A DNA stretch of 64,000 nt from Oscheius dolichura (GCA_932521035.1 OW051495.1:4402001-4466000), one strand, 5' to 3'. Positions 1 to 15,923 are shown, counted from the stretch's first letter. Notes: a model not told the origin generated them from the sequence alone. Numbers and translations: made by a program.

Positions 1-594
1 CAGGTACGGTCTTGGTTACACAAGATGCCCGTAGAGCCATAACGAGAAGAGGAGATGCAACCGGGAGAGAGTGTCATTGAGCAGAACCCCGGACTTGGAA
101 CGGCTATTCTGTGCCAACCCTCCACCCCATCTTCCCTACTGCTTCCCCATGCCCCCAAAAACAATCCCACCTGTTCGTAAACGGAACGACTTGCTTCTTT
201 CCTCTCAGAAATTTTCTATATCCTGGCAGTCTCGTGGGAATATTCACCGGAGGATGTTTGCTACTTCCAGGAGGACCAAGTAGTCGCCTTCTCCACGGAG
301 ACGTCAGAGGTTGCATGCCTCCTACGTTCGGGAGGGCAAGGGGCATACTGTCGGTGTCATTGGAAATAGCTGACCAGTAGACACCGTTCCTTCCAATTCT
401 TCCTCGTTCCTATATATATATGAACTTTGGGAGTCGCCTGTATTTTGGCAAGGAGGGCGTCCCCCGCGGAGAGGGACTACGCCGTTCCGTCTCTGCGCCC
501 TTCCTGTCCTGCTGGCTAATCCGTCTTGGCTTGAGCAATTCGATATACCCTAAACCTTTTGGAGTACGCCGAGATAGAAGTGTCCCCCTTCCTT
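1..594. other. No gene recognised
   Basis: The open frames here are short, overlap on both strands and have no convincing splice context or family signature. It lies downstream of the 3' end of the minus-strand gene that stops at 595. I see only a short TATATATA stretch near 412-420. Confidence 0.4.
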
Positions 595-1736
595 TCAAAC
601 GCCCACCTCGAGTGTCCTACACGAAACACTGGCATCTGTATATATGTGAAGTATTCTGTGGCTGTTCCAGAGCTGAAAATATATTTCAGTAGCCATAAAA
701 GAACCTCATCTTGTTTGTGGAGCCGGCGGGGCTTCGTGTCCCTCAGGTACCGCAGAGTCTCCTCCTCCTCGTAGTCAAACATTTCGGCCTGTTGATCGGT
801 CCGTTCTCTGGCCAGATTACACATCTTTGTATCACTTTGAAAGATCCCATGTATGATTGACATAGTACAGCGGATCTGAACCTTTCTGAACCGTCCATGC
901 CAAAAAGGTGGTAAACTGACAAAAAGTCGGGTTCGCTTGAGATAGGAAGCCGTCTCCTTGCTTCCTGGCGGTGAGAGATCACGTCGTCTACTCCACTTTT
1001 TGCCAGAAAGTCTCTTGTGCATAATGAGAGGTCCTGGATACTCTAGTTCTCTCTCCTTGGCTCCTGGCTCAAATGGCTCAAAAGGGTCAAAATCTTGCAA
1101 GGATTCCAAATCTGAGCTTCATGCTGGCGAGAAAGGCCGTCTCACTCTGGGGGTCGGCTGGTCAGATTGGACCCATTGGAAGGGCTGACGGCGTCTTCTT
1201 CATGAATACCCGGTTCCTACCAATTTAAAGTAAACTTGCCTCATTGGCGGAGGTCCTTCTTGTGTTGTTATGAAGGTCGTTGAGAGCCAGTGTGGAGATA
1301 CATCAGGAGGCCAGTGTCGTCCCTCTTGTCCGCTCTGCCTAGTTGTTGTTATCTCTGTCTTGTGTCTGCCGTAATTGTGGCAGATTGCTTCCAGATCTCT
1401 TTGCTCTTCGCGTTGATCAGAACAAGACAACGATGGTGAGCTCGTATTCTTTTCTGAACGTTCGTCTTGTAACAATGCGCCAATTCAGCCTACTCTACTT
1501 TGGAGGCGGCCTGGGAAACGAAGAAGCTCCCTTTTCCAGAGGGAGGATAGCAGACCACTGTTTTGTTCTCATAGTACTCTGCCCCCGTTCCCAGTTGGAA
1601 GATTTCCGTAGCCATTGCGAGTTTTATGCTGAAGCCAGAGCACATCGTCCATGAGCGAAGACGTCTCATCCTGAATTGGGGTCAACATCTCCTGTCCCTC
1701 CACGTCTGTCTCCTTTCGGGTACAGCCCATCTTCAT
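595..1736 (-). CDS. Unrecognised multi-exon protein (about 310 aa)
   Basis: I do not recognise the family. A chain of about eight exons can be built with all intron phases matching. It starts at the ATG at 1736, behind an acceptor (GACAGATTAG), and ends with the TGA at 595-597. Visible pieces in order are an N-terminal stretch containing GAEYYENKTVVCYPPSGK, a Ser/Gln-rich stretch, DFDPFEPFEP (two acidic-Pro-Phe motifs, one a canonical DPF as used by endocytic adaptors to bind AP-2), FLSVYHLFGMDGSERF, and an acidic stretch EMFDYEEEETLRYLRD. One intron appears to use GC-AG (GCAAGT donor near 1240). There is no signal peptide or membrane segment. Individual exons look strongly coding, but the exact joins, and whether this is one gene or two, are uncertain. 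Confidence 0.42.
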
Positions 1737-3706
1737 TTCCAACTAATCTGTCACACAACTTCCCCAGACACCAGCCGTCTCAACGGAGACGCCCTGAACG
1801 AATATTGTCAGTTGAGAAAAGACGAGAAGAAAAGGTGCATCCCTTGTGAAGATGACGGGCCCCCGTCCGTCGAGGCCCGCCTCGTCTCCCTGCTGGCCAC
1901 TCGTCATCCCCCACAGTAATCATATCCCTAAAATAGCCATGTTATTCCTCGTGATCCCAGTCTGTCTCACCATCAACCAGAGCAGTTCCCAGCAGAGACC
2001 ACCGCAGTCTCCCCTCTGTCCCTCGTCGGCTCGGCCATCGCCCTAAATGACCTAAACGCGGCTGATTATCGCGCTGTTAGTTGCTGTGAGTGGAGTTAGT
2101 TAATTAGTAGTGTTAGTGATGTTAGTAGAGTTAGTTAGGTTAGTAGGGTCAGTGGTGTTAGTCGAGGTTAATAAGGTGAGTAAAACGCCCTGAACAGCGC
2201 GGGAAGAGGGCCAACTGGCCCAAATCCGGGGGGCGCGCGATACCTAGAGGGGGCGCGAAGAGGAGGCCCCGGGAGCCATAGGTGGAACAAGTTGTCCACC
2301 TCCCCTCGCGCCAGTAACCCCAACCACATTTTAGAGACCAGAAGGGGAGGGACGTCCAAGGGTACGGCGTTACTGGCCACCCTTTTCTTGTTTTTGTTTT
2401 GTTTTTTTTTTTTCTATTTTTTTGGGTGCCTTCTTTTTTTCTTTTTATTCTTCTTGTTTTTTTTTTCTGAAAATGAATAAATTAGTCCCAATCTCCTTTG
2501 AAAACCCACTTTTTTATTTCGAGTCCTATCGAAGTCTTCCTTTTTGGTTTCCAATGACGTGGCCCGTCTTCCGCTTCTTCTTGTGGTCGTCCTCCTCCTC
2601 TCCTCTCCTCATTTTCTTGGCATCTCATCCAAATTTCCTTTCTGCTTCTTATTCGGCTTCTTGTGCTCCCGCCTTGTCTGCTTGACTCGTCGGCGTCAGT
2701 TCTCCCGTCCAAAGTGATCGAGTCCGGTCACTTCGCTTCTTTGTCTCGTGGCGGCGACTCCTCTTCATCGCGTCCTCATCTCACCAATCAAAGGCTCGTG
2801 TCCTTTTGTTTCCAGTCAATAAAATTCAGCTTCTTTGTCCTCCATTTCCAACGGTCCAGAATGACCTTGTCCGGCTTCTCCTTGGCGTGGCTCGGGGCGG
2901 AAGCCAGTCCTTGTATCCTTCGGCTATCCATTCTTCTTTGTGGCGTCCCTAGTGTCTCCAGCGTGGTCCAATTTCTTCGATCCATTTCGTTCCGTTCCCT
3001 TTTCCTTTATTTTCCGCTAGAGACATCTGCTGTCTCACCCCCCGGCCGCCTGGTTAGAACGCGCAACTTATGAGCTTTGCCTCCTACGGGTGTCTCTGGG
3101 CGGGGAGGAAAGGGACAAAAGTGGGAGACAGCCATCAGAACACGGCTTGACTCCAGCTGCAGATAGCATACAGAAGTGGCAGCTACGGCAACTGGCAGAT
3201 CTTCTCATCGGCTATAGACGAGCCGGCATCGTCTCATAGGCGGAGACGGGAAGAAAGACAGAAGACGAAGACCAGCCAGGGATAATAGAAGAAGAAGGCG
3301 CTCCAGATGAGGGCCAGCTTTAAGGAAAAGAAGAGTGTCGACTCCCGAAGAGCCAGAGACAATCCCTATCGGCAGCTCAAGGTCTGCTCGACTAACCGCG
3401 CACCTAAGGGGCTCGACGGACGCCGAGGAGGCGGGTAGGGGCAGCGGGGCGGCCGAAGACTTTCGGTCGGACTCTTCTTTTTATTTATTTTTTGTTATTT
3501 TTCTTTTATTTTTCTTTTATTCTTCTACCCGCCAGTTTGGCCTCAACCGGCTTGGACGTCCCCCCAAGAAAAAAACGGGGGTTGTGGTGGGGCACCTTGA
3601 CGGCGCTCACGGGAGAGGTGGATGGCCGCTTGGGGCATCTTTTATAAAATAAAACCCATGGCCCCCGGTGCCATTTTTGGTGTTTACTCAAAAAGCCCGA
3701 CCCCCT
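1737..3706. other. No confident gene; T-rich and degenerate-repeat stretch
   Basis: The stretch holds a degenerate GTTAG-type repeat (2074-2171), a long T-rich tract (about 2385-2475) and another near 3478-3525. Minus-strand open frames at 2482-2712 and 2788-2985 are rich in Arg, Lys and Glu and lack a family signature or good splice partners. They may be low-complexity noise or decayed coding sequence. Confidence 0.35.
2074..2171. repeat. Degenerate GTTAG/GTTAGT repeat tract
   Basis: Roughly 100 bp consist of irregularly spaced GTTAG, GTTAGT and TTAGG-like units. The order is imperfect, so this is a decayed simple repeat rather than a clean satellite. It resembles degenerate telomere-type (TTAGGC-like) sequence, but the units vary too much to call it interstitial telomeric DNA. 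Confidence 0.5.
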
Positions 3707-4487
3707 CTAGATATAAAAAAAGAAGCGACCTGAGCCAGCTGGCGATTCAGTCGACCACGGTCGCTCCTCCAGTTTGCTTCTCCTTTTCGTTTTGTTCGTT
3801 TTTGTTCCATCGGAGAAGATGAAGACAATGAAGTCGTCGGACTGAAAATAGAATAGTTAGCAATTGGCATGAAGAAGACAACTTACCGACTTCACATCGG
3901 TGTCCCGTTGACTGGTGGAGATTGCCCAGCTACTGCCCTCACCGGCAGCTGGAACCAGGTCTGGAGGGAGGACGGGGAGGATGGGACGTGGCCGGGAGAC
4001 ATGTCAGGCTGAAGAACTGAAAACGGCTCATTTTAGAAGAGAAGGAAGAGGGGATACGAACCTGACAGTTCCGTCCCATCGTCTGTCGGCACATTCCAGC
4101 GGTCCCTCTACTTGCCGGCTCCTCGGGGCCACGTATCCCTCGGATCCATAGCAGCAAGTCTAAAGCAAATCCTCTACTGACGTTTTCTTTTCGGCAAACC
4201 TCAAAACTGAGTGGAGGGTGCCGACTTGTACCCCAATTCATCCCAAAAGGCAGTCCTCCTGTCTTCCAGAGCCAACATTGTAGAGGACAGAGTCTTCTTT
4301 GTTGACTCATCTTGTCCGTGCCATGGTGGGTTGATGGCGCTCTTCTCGTTGAGTAGTTTTGGAGAAGGAGGACGAGGTGGACGCAGAAAGCGCAGAGAAG
4401 AGGCAGCAGGAAGAGGGGGCAGGTGAAGGAGGGGGAACCTACAAAAATAGGGTTCAGATAGCTCGTTTCCGTCCCCGGCACTGTCAT
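3707..4487 (-). CDS. Probable small multi-exon gene, product unknown
   Basis: Coding potential is clear in pieces but the full chain is unresolved. The putative start is the ATG at 4487. An open stretch reads NPPWHGQDESTKKTLSSTML and then RTAFWDELGYKSAPSTQ. A 3' exon pair reading WAISTSQRDTDVKS and then SDDFIVFIFSDG is joined by an excellent 45-nt intron (GTAAGT donor, CTAAC branch-like element, TATTTTCAG acceptor, about 3840-3885). The final frame ends with the TAG at 3707-3709. The middle exons around 3930-4200 can be joined in several phases and I could not choose. No domain is recognised. Confidence 0.35.
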
Positions 4488-4701
4488 TTACTTCTCAAAA
4501 TCTCCTTATTTCATTCTTTTTGTTTCAAATTCTCATTTTGTTCGGTTTGTTGCGCGCCTTCTTCTCGACTCGACGAGATCAGGACCCGTTGTAAGCGAAA
4601 AAAGGTTCCAACGCGCTTTTTGACAAGGAAGTTGGTAAAAAAAACGGTCAAGACTCACATGTTGCTACTGGAAAATGGAGGAGGTGCCGGCTCTTGGTCC
4701 T

Positions 4702-7424
4702 TCAACGGCGGTACTTCCCAGCGTGGCGGCGGAGGCGCGGGGCCGGAGCTGGAGTGGGGGGAATGGCGTCGGCCAACTTCTGGATCTTCTCGGCCACTCT
4801 ATCCATCATCAGCTCGTGGGTGTAGGCCGGGAGCAGAGGCAGCTCCTTCTTGAGACGGCAGAGGGTGCTCGTCATCCTGGTGAAGGCTGCGGTGAGATCG
4901 AGCAGGCCGGCATTTCCATTGCGGGAATCGCAAACTTCTCCGATCTCCTCGAGTCTTTCGGTAATGAACTCGAGGAGGCTGGAGATCTAACAACGTTGCT
5001 TTTATATGAAATCTAGGAAATATTCTCACTCGTCGGAGGACGCGGCCTCTTCTGGCAACTGCGTCTGCCTGCGGATCGAGTGGAGCAGGGACGAGAAGAG
5101 CAGCAGCAGCAGCAGGTGGTGGTGGCTGGACTGGCGCCGGCTCCAGTCTGCCCTTCTTCGGCGTCGGATCGTCTTCGGCAGGAGATGCAGCTCTTTTCCG
5201 AGGAGAGACGATGGTGGGAGTCGCGGCCTTGGACTTCTTCGCCTGGGGCTCGTCCTCATCGGCAACAGCGGCCCTTTTCCTGGATGCCGAGATCGGTTCG
5301 TCGGCCTTCTCCACTATGTCCTCCATTTCCAGGGAGTCTTCCTGTGGCTGGAACTCGGCAGCGCCGAAGTCGAAGAGGTCGGCCGACTGGAACTCCTCTC
5401 CATTGGCCTGCTGGAAGTTCGTTTTTTCAGATGCTACAAAATCAAATACCTCAGGCAGCTCGAAGTCCATGTTCTCGGCCGGACGGAAGTCATTGTCTTC
5501 GGCTCCACTTGGCTGGATGTCGTCGGCAACAGCGGCCCTCTTCCTGGATGCCGAGATCGATTCGTCGGCCTTCTCCACCATGTCCTCCATTTCCAGGGAG
5601 TCTTCCTGTGGCTGGAACTCGGCAGCGCCGAAGTCGAAGAGGTCGGCCGGCTGGAACTCGCATTGGCTGTCCTCCATTTCCTGGGATCTCTCGCCCTGCG
5701 ACGGCTGGTCGTCGAAGTCATCGGCCATTCCAAAGTCGAAGGCGTCGGCCGACTGGAACTCCTCTCCATTGGCCTGCTGGAAGTTCGTTTTTTCAGATGC
5801 TACAAAATCAAATACCTCAGGCAGCTCGAAGTCCATGTTCTCGGCCGGACGGAAGTCATCGTCTTCGGCTCCACTTGGCTGGATGTCGTCGGCAACAGCG
5901 GCCCTCTTCCTGGATGCCGAGATCGGTTCGTCGGCCTTCTCCACCATGTCCTCCATTTCCAGGGAGTCTTCCTGTGGCTGGAACTCGGCAGCGCCGAAGT
6001 CGAAGAGGTCGGCCGACTGGAACTCCTCTCCATTGGCCTGCTGGAAGTTCGTTTTTTCAGATGCTACAAAATCAAATACCTCAGGCAGCTCGAAGTCCAT
6101 GTTCTCGGCCGGACGGAAGTCATCGTCTTCGGCTCCACTTGGCTGGATGTCGTCGGCAACAGCGGCCCTCTTCCTGGATGCCGAGATCGGTTCGTCGGCC
6201 TTCTCCACCATGTCCTCCATTTCCAGGGAGTCTTCCTGTGGCTGGAACTCGGCAGCGCCGAAGTCGAAGAGGTCGGCCGACTGGAACTCCTCTCCATTGG
6301 TCTGCTGGAAGTTCGTTTTTTCAGATGCTACAAAATCAAATACCTCAGGGGGCTCGAAGTCCATGTTCTCGGCCGGACGGAAGTCATCGTCTTCGGCTCC
6401 ACTTGACTGGATGTCATCGGCAGCTGTAGGAGGAGGCGGTGCCGTGTTGCCCTTGCCGGTCAGCTTGTCCCAAAGCCCGGCGTTATGCTCCCTTTCAGCT
6501 TCGGTGAAGCTCAGCTCCTTGGCTCCTTCCATCGTCCAGCTGACGTTCTGTCCATCGGAGGACGTCTTCTCCTGACTTGGCGGGGACATCGGCTGGCTCG
6601 GCTGGATCGTCGCGGGCGTCGTGGTGCGTGCCCTGGGAGTTCCGGCCAGCATGAAGCCCAGCTGCTCCATTCCGTGGAAGACGTACTCGGCGTCGCGGAG
6701 GGTCCCGTCGGTGATGATGTCGTCTGGGATGTGGGCCATTCCATCTTCATCCATCCGAATTTCCGTGGGAGAGGAGAGATGACGGCAGTTATTCCCATGG
6801 CGAAGGCAACGGCAGGCTCCGTTGGGGCTCATGAGCTCGGCACTGCTCAAGGCGTCCTTGTCGTTCCGGTCCAGCTTGTTGATGCCGGCGACTCCTCGCT
6901 TAGACCAGATGGGCCACCTCTTCTTGGAGAACGGCGACAGCTCCTCCATATCCTCCACTCCAAGCTGACGGTAGAGGACGTCGTTGTCGTCCTGCTGCTC
7001 TTCGTCCACGAGGAAAGAGCCACGGAGAAGAGAGTGGCCGGAGGGTGCCTGGAATTAACAAGATGTTCAGAGTGTCAGAGAATGGGAAGAAGTGAAGCAG
7101 AAGAAGAAAATGCAAACGACAAACCTTACGGCAGCTCTCCATGGTCCTTCCACCGGGACTGGTTACCGAATCGGCGGTGGCGGCGCTCACGATGTCCAAG
7201 GCGTGGGCCATAGCGGCGGCAGTCTTCTTCACCGAGTCGGCGAGATTGGTCAGGGCGGTCCTGACGGCAGCAGGAGAGGCGACTTCAGGGCTTCCTCCAG
7301 GCCCCTGCTCCTTCCCAGGCTCGCCAGCTCCCTCGGGGTAATGGTACTCAATGGCTGGACCCCCGGTAGGTCCGCCATGAGGAGCAAAGCTCAGGTCGTA
7401 GTCCGTAGACAAAAATTTGGCCAT
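4702..7424 (-). CDS. Repeat-containing acidic protein, 867 aa, unknown function
   Basis: Three exons resolve cleanly: 7424-7125, 7048-5030 and 4986-4702, with a 76-nt and a 43-nt intron, both phase 0. The start ATG sits three bases after a TTTTCAG acceptor. The N-terminal 100 residues contain a helical Ala-rich segment. Residues about 130-240 are non-repetitive and include GTLRDAEYVFHGMEQLGFML. From about residue 305 to 700 there are four copies of an acidic 88-residue unit, each with VFDF and LFDFGAAEFQPQ motifs and ending near ASRKRAA. A basic, Pro-rich segment with KKSK, SPRKRA and KKGR follows and looks like nuclear localisation signals. The C-terminus is a helical domain (LLEFITERLEEIGE onward, to AEKIQKLADAI). 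I do not recognise the family; a nuclear or RNP scaffold is only a guess. Confidence 0.72.
5258..6415 (-). repeat. Coding tandem repeat, about 264-bp unit, four copies
   Basis: The same block recurs with start-to-start spacings of 366, 264 and 264 bp. For example, the segment CGAAGTCCATGTTCTCGG lies near 5466, 5832, 6096 and 6360. The 366 spacing is one unit plus a 102-bp insertion carrying an extra FDFG-containing stretch. Copies differ by only a few bases, and every length is a multiple of three, so the protein stays in frame. Confidence 0.9.
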
Positions 7425-7551
7425 TGTCTGAAAATGGGGGCATTATTAGGGCGTCTCCTGTCTCGAGTCTCGTCTTCGTAAGGAAACAAAAAAAAAACAA
7501 CCGTCGCTTACTTTAAAACAATACAGGGTGACGAAAATGGTTAGGGAATGT

Positions 7552-8636
7552 CTAATCGGGGCTGATCCCCTTCTTGTATTTTACCGCTTCGTCTCCCCGG
7601 ATGGTGTGGCCTTCTTTGATGCGCGCACCCTCGGCATCGTCTGCCCCCTCTTGAGGAGGTTGCTATCCGCGATGGTCTGATCCGTCATATATAGTCGAAA
7701 TCACCCATGATTCGCTGAAGCATCTGACCGAAAAAGGAGATTCTCACCTGGTAGCATTTCTTATAACCGACAGTCGAGGAAAATTCGACCCAGGACGGTG
7801 GACAAGGCGAGTCAACCGTCTCTGCTATGTTCTCGCTCGTCCCGTGAGGAGAAGGGGTAATCACAAACTCTAACAAGGGGCCGGTTAATTTATCTGTACT
7901 CTCTGCTGGCTGATAATGGGAGAGGATGGTTGAGGGAGACTGGGTAAAGGGCCGCTCGAGGGGAAGAGAGACCCTGAGAGAGCTGTATTCTGAGGAGGAT
8001 TCGAATAAAGGGAGATAGACGACTTACATCATAGGGTACTGTAGGGAGACAGCCGAAGACAAGCCTAGGGAAGGCGGACAGGAGGGGTAGGTAACGGAAC
8101 ATAATGATATGCAAAGGGAAAGAGTGACCTAATGGAGGTGATAATGGAAGACACGACCAATCTGACAAAATGCACATTGTTGGCTTAGAATGGAGCACGG
8201 AGTAATTTTTGGTTCAAAGTACTTTACAAAGTGCAAAGAAACTTAAGTTTTTATCTCTGGGTACTAAAGCTAGGAGTTCGTGAGACAAGTTCGGAGACGA
8301 GGGAGGACAGGGAACGCAATGTCTGCATCGGAGTGGTGTACAGTTTTCCACCAGTAAACATGGAGGATTTCCTCTGTAAAATGATCGTTTGGATGGCTGG
8401 AGGACTCGCCTTCTCCTCGGGGACGGTCAGTCGGCTAGGGCGGCGGCGTAGGCCTTGGCGAGATCCAGAGCGGACGGCGGCCAGCACTCCAGGACCTCTT
8501 CCTTTCTTCCTTGGCGGTACCAATAAACACGGAGGATCATCCACAAACGAGGGTTGACCCCTCCTCCAGAAACACCCCCGGGACACACAGTCCCCTCTCC
8601 ACCAAAACTCGGCATTTCTGAATTGGTTATCCACAT
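7552..8636 (-). CDS. Unrecognised small multi-exon protein (about 230 aa)
   Basis: A phase-consistent chain of about six exons starts at the ATG at 8636, behind a TCTCTGCAACAG acceptor. It ends at the TAG at 7552-7554, giving the C-terminus HTIRGDEAVKYKKGISPD. The first two exons carry a repeated motif, MILRVYWYRQGRKEE and later EEILHVYWWKT. The central exon, ending KKCYQ, is the longest open piece (about 7748-7990). A 45-nt intron with GTAAGT donor and AATACAG acceptor near 7991-8035 is the best-supported junction. No domain, signal peptide or membrane span is recognised. It lies 127 bp upstream of the 867-residue gene on the same strand, an operon-like spacing. The junction to the exon at 8177 is the weakest; the first two exons could be a separate gene. 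Confidence 0.42.
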
Positions 8637-8983
8637 GTTGTTTATGCCAAATACTGTTGCAGAGAAATTTGTGGCGAATAAGCTCTGATCATGCAATTTT
8701 TCAAGGAAGACGGGCTCGTAAAGTAGGAAACCGTCTAACATTCAGAATTTTTAGTCTTCTTACTGTCAAGAAAAATTTCGAATTTCCCTAATTGCCGCGT
8801 TCAGGATACTTTTGATGCTTTGATGAACACAAATTTCATTCTTTTTTCTCGAAGACTGGCTTTCATTTGTGTTCACTCGCTACTCTAATTCACTGTCCTC
8901 TTGTGCCGTCTTTGTTTATTGCCAGTACACTCACAGTAATCATTTTTTTACAGTATATTGACATATTATATCATAATTTAATA
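8637..8983. other. Intergenic, divergent promoter region
   Basis: This AT-rich stretch lies between the divergent minus-strand gene starting at 8636 and the ABC transporter starting at 8984. A TTTTTTTACAG acceptor ends at 8953. I see no coding sequence or repeat here. Confidence 0.5.
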
Positions 8984-14066
<5,083 letters not shown>

Positions 14067-14160
14067 TTATTTGACACTTTGAATATATTGTACATTTCGA
14101 TTGTTTAATATTAATCATTTTTCAGATTGCCTAAAATATTTTTTATAATTGTTTTATCGT

Positions 14161-14166
14161 AATAAA
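14161..14166 (+). terminator. Polyadenylation signal AATAAA (MRP gene)
   Basis: A canonical AATAAA lies 95 nt after the MRP stop codon. Confidence 0.55.
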
Positions 14167-14194
14167 TGTTTTATTTTATACCTATATGATCACC

Positions 14195-14273
14195 ATCTGT
14201 ACCAGGGCTGTGCGAATCGGGCCATTTCCAGTTCGGATCGGATCCGGATGATCCGCACAGCCCTGATCTGTAC
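14195..14273. mobile_element. 63-bp hAT-type MITE with 8-bp target duplication
   Basis: CAGGGCTGTGCG at 14203-14214 is perfectly inverted at 14254-14265 (CGCACAGCCCTG). Directly outside lie identical 8-bp copies of ATCTGTAC (14195-14202 and 14266-14273). An 8-bp target duplication with CAGGG-type termini is the mark of hAT transposons. The interior is itself partly palindromic (TCGGATCGGATCCGGATGATCC). It has no coding capacity and must be non-autonomous. Confidence 0.85.
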
Positions 14274-14967
14274 AAACGCTAAAGTCGGAAACGTTTTATT
14301 GGATCAAACCTTGAATGTTTTTGGCTGCGCTTTGGCAATATTGCCAGGTTCCATCCGGCAAAACTAACCCATTACACGGATTCTGTGGCCAAAAAAAGAT
14401 TTTAGATTTCGAAAAGGTACAGTACGCAGGTTTGCGTGTACGTACGTAGGTGTGGTCCTGCAACGCCCGTACACCGTATCAAATGTCGGCTCGCTCGCCG
14501 TTGAGTCTCCAATTTTTCTATCCTAAAGATTTTTTTCTCTTGTTCAGATGTATTCAGGCGTTCTGTCGTTTTAGACCTGTTCAGGGGTAGACGTTAGAAT
14601 TTAGCAATGCATGTACTCCCTGTCTCGTACGTTATGGCCGTGTGAGAAGCTATTTTGTTCTATGATATACTCTATTGAAATAGCAAAAACTACTTTATTT
14701 CGTTTTACAGTGCAGGAAATACCCTTTCTTTTTACCATCAAGGTGCTTCTAAAGAATTTTATTCATTTACTGATCATTTTCACGATTTTCATTGGCTGAG
14801 GTTATTCCGAGCCGCTTCAAGCATAACTAAAATTGTAACGTTTCGATGCTGATTTTAAACGACTCCTTCGAGAAAAAAATAAGTAGCATTTTATTTTTTA
14901 TACTCGGTTTTTAGTGATTCTCATTTTTTTTTTTCTAGTTTCAATTTGACAAACTTTATTTCAGAAC

Positions 14968-15799
14968 ATGGGTGCATACAAGTACATGCAGGAGATATGG
15001 CGCAAGAAGCAGTCTGATGTTATGCGATACATTCTCCGTGTTCGTACATGGCAGTACAGACAATTATCTGCTGTTCACAGAGTCAGCCGTCCCACACGCC
15101 CGGAGAAGGCCCGACGCATGGGTTATCGCGCCAAGCAAGGTATGCCTTCGGCTTTTATATATTTTTATATCTCACTTCTTCAGGATACGTTATCTACCGT
15201 GTTCGAGTTCGCCGTGGTAACCGCAAGCGCCCAGTCACCAAGGGACAGACGTACGGAAAGCCCAAGACTCACGGAGTCAATGAACTAAAATACGCTAGAA
15301 GCAAGCAGGCTGTAGCTGAGGTAATTTTTATAAACACTCATTAATTCATGGAGATCTTTATTAGCAGTATTGATTTTTATCGTTATATATATTTAGTTTG
15401 GCGTTGATAGTAAGACTGAATACAGTCTTCTCCTATAAGATATAATTTTTCGCATTCATCCGTTCTCCTAATCTCATAATAATTTATTTTTAGGAGCGTG
15501 CTGGTCGTCGCCTTGGTTCTCTTCGTGTTTTGAACTCCTATTGGGTTGGAGAGGATTCTACCTACAAGTTCTATGAAGTCATCCTCATTGATCCCAACCA
15601 TAAGGCTATTCGTCGTAATCCTGATACCCAATGGATAACCAAGCCCGTGCACAAGCACCGTGAATTGCGTGGCCTCACCTCCGCTGGAAAGAAATCGCGT
15701 GGACTTGGAAAGGGATGGAGATTCGCAGCTACCAGAGGAGGCTCCCAAGCCAAAAATTGGAAGAGAAAGAACACCGTTGTATTCCGTCGCTTCCGTTAA
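14968..15799 (+). CDS. rpl-15: 60S ribosomal protein L15
   Basis: This encodes the large-subunit ribosomal protein eL15, exactly 204 residues as in other animals. The three exons are 14968-15139, 15184-15320 and 15494-15799. The sequence opens [20 protein letters not shown] and ends in the conserved basic tail [10 protein letters not shown]. Conserved central stretches such as [12 protein letters not shown]-like and [17 protein letters not shown] are present. The start ATG follows a TTTATTTCAG acceptor by three bases, typical of a trans-spliced nematode transcript or a first intron in the leader. Intron 2 is unusually long for this window (173 nt). I looked for a snoRNA in it and saw no convincing C/D boxes. 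Confidence 0.97.
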
Positions 15800-15923
15800 G
15801 CCCAATTGTTTCTTATTATTTTGGTGCGTTGTTTGTTTTGCTAACTACCCAAATAATAAGGTTGTTTATATTTCGTTGTTCATTTGTTTCCGGTTTCTTG
15901 GGGCCTTTACTTGGTGTGATTGC

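Larger units (their letters stand above)
14067..14967. other. Intergenic between MRP and rpl-15, with a MITE
   Basis: This AT-rich spacer holds the MRP polyadenylation signal and a tiny inverted-repeat element at 14203-14265. A short palindromic GTACGTACGTA stretch lies near 14440. No gene is seen. Confidence 0.6.

Noticed and set aside
2074-2171. Interstitial telomere repeat
   Set aside because: The units are too irregular to match a TTAGGC array.
2482-2985. Minus-strand Arg/Lys/Glu-rich frames as a gene
   Set aside because: Alternative start codons, no splice continuity and no recognisable domain.
3868-4012. Plus-strand 47-codon ORF beginning MKKTTYRLHIGVPL
   Set aside because: It crosses an excellent minus-strand intron (GTAAGT, CTAAC, TTTTCAG) and has no splice partner on the plus strand.
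5258-6415. Regularly spaced repeats as a possible CRISPR array
   Set aside because: Units are 264 bp, coding and in frame, with no spacer structure, in a nematode gene.
5006-6575. Plus-strand open frames of more than 440 codons opposite the repeat gene
   Set aside because: They exist because the minus-strand repeat is GC-rich and homogeneous. They have no start context, and their translations are Ser/Arg/Pro low-complexity. The minus strand has clean splice sites.
8231-8557. Plus-strand ORF starting near an ACCAG acceptor
   Set aside because: The minus-strand exons over the same DNA join with matching phases and a repeated motif; the plus frame gives Arg/Gly-rich filler.
15321-15493. Possible intronic snoRNA in rpl-15 intron 2
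   Set aside because: No RUGAUGA and CUGA box pair at suitable spacing and no terminal stem.
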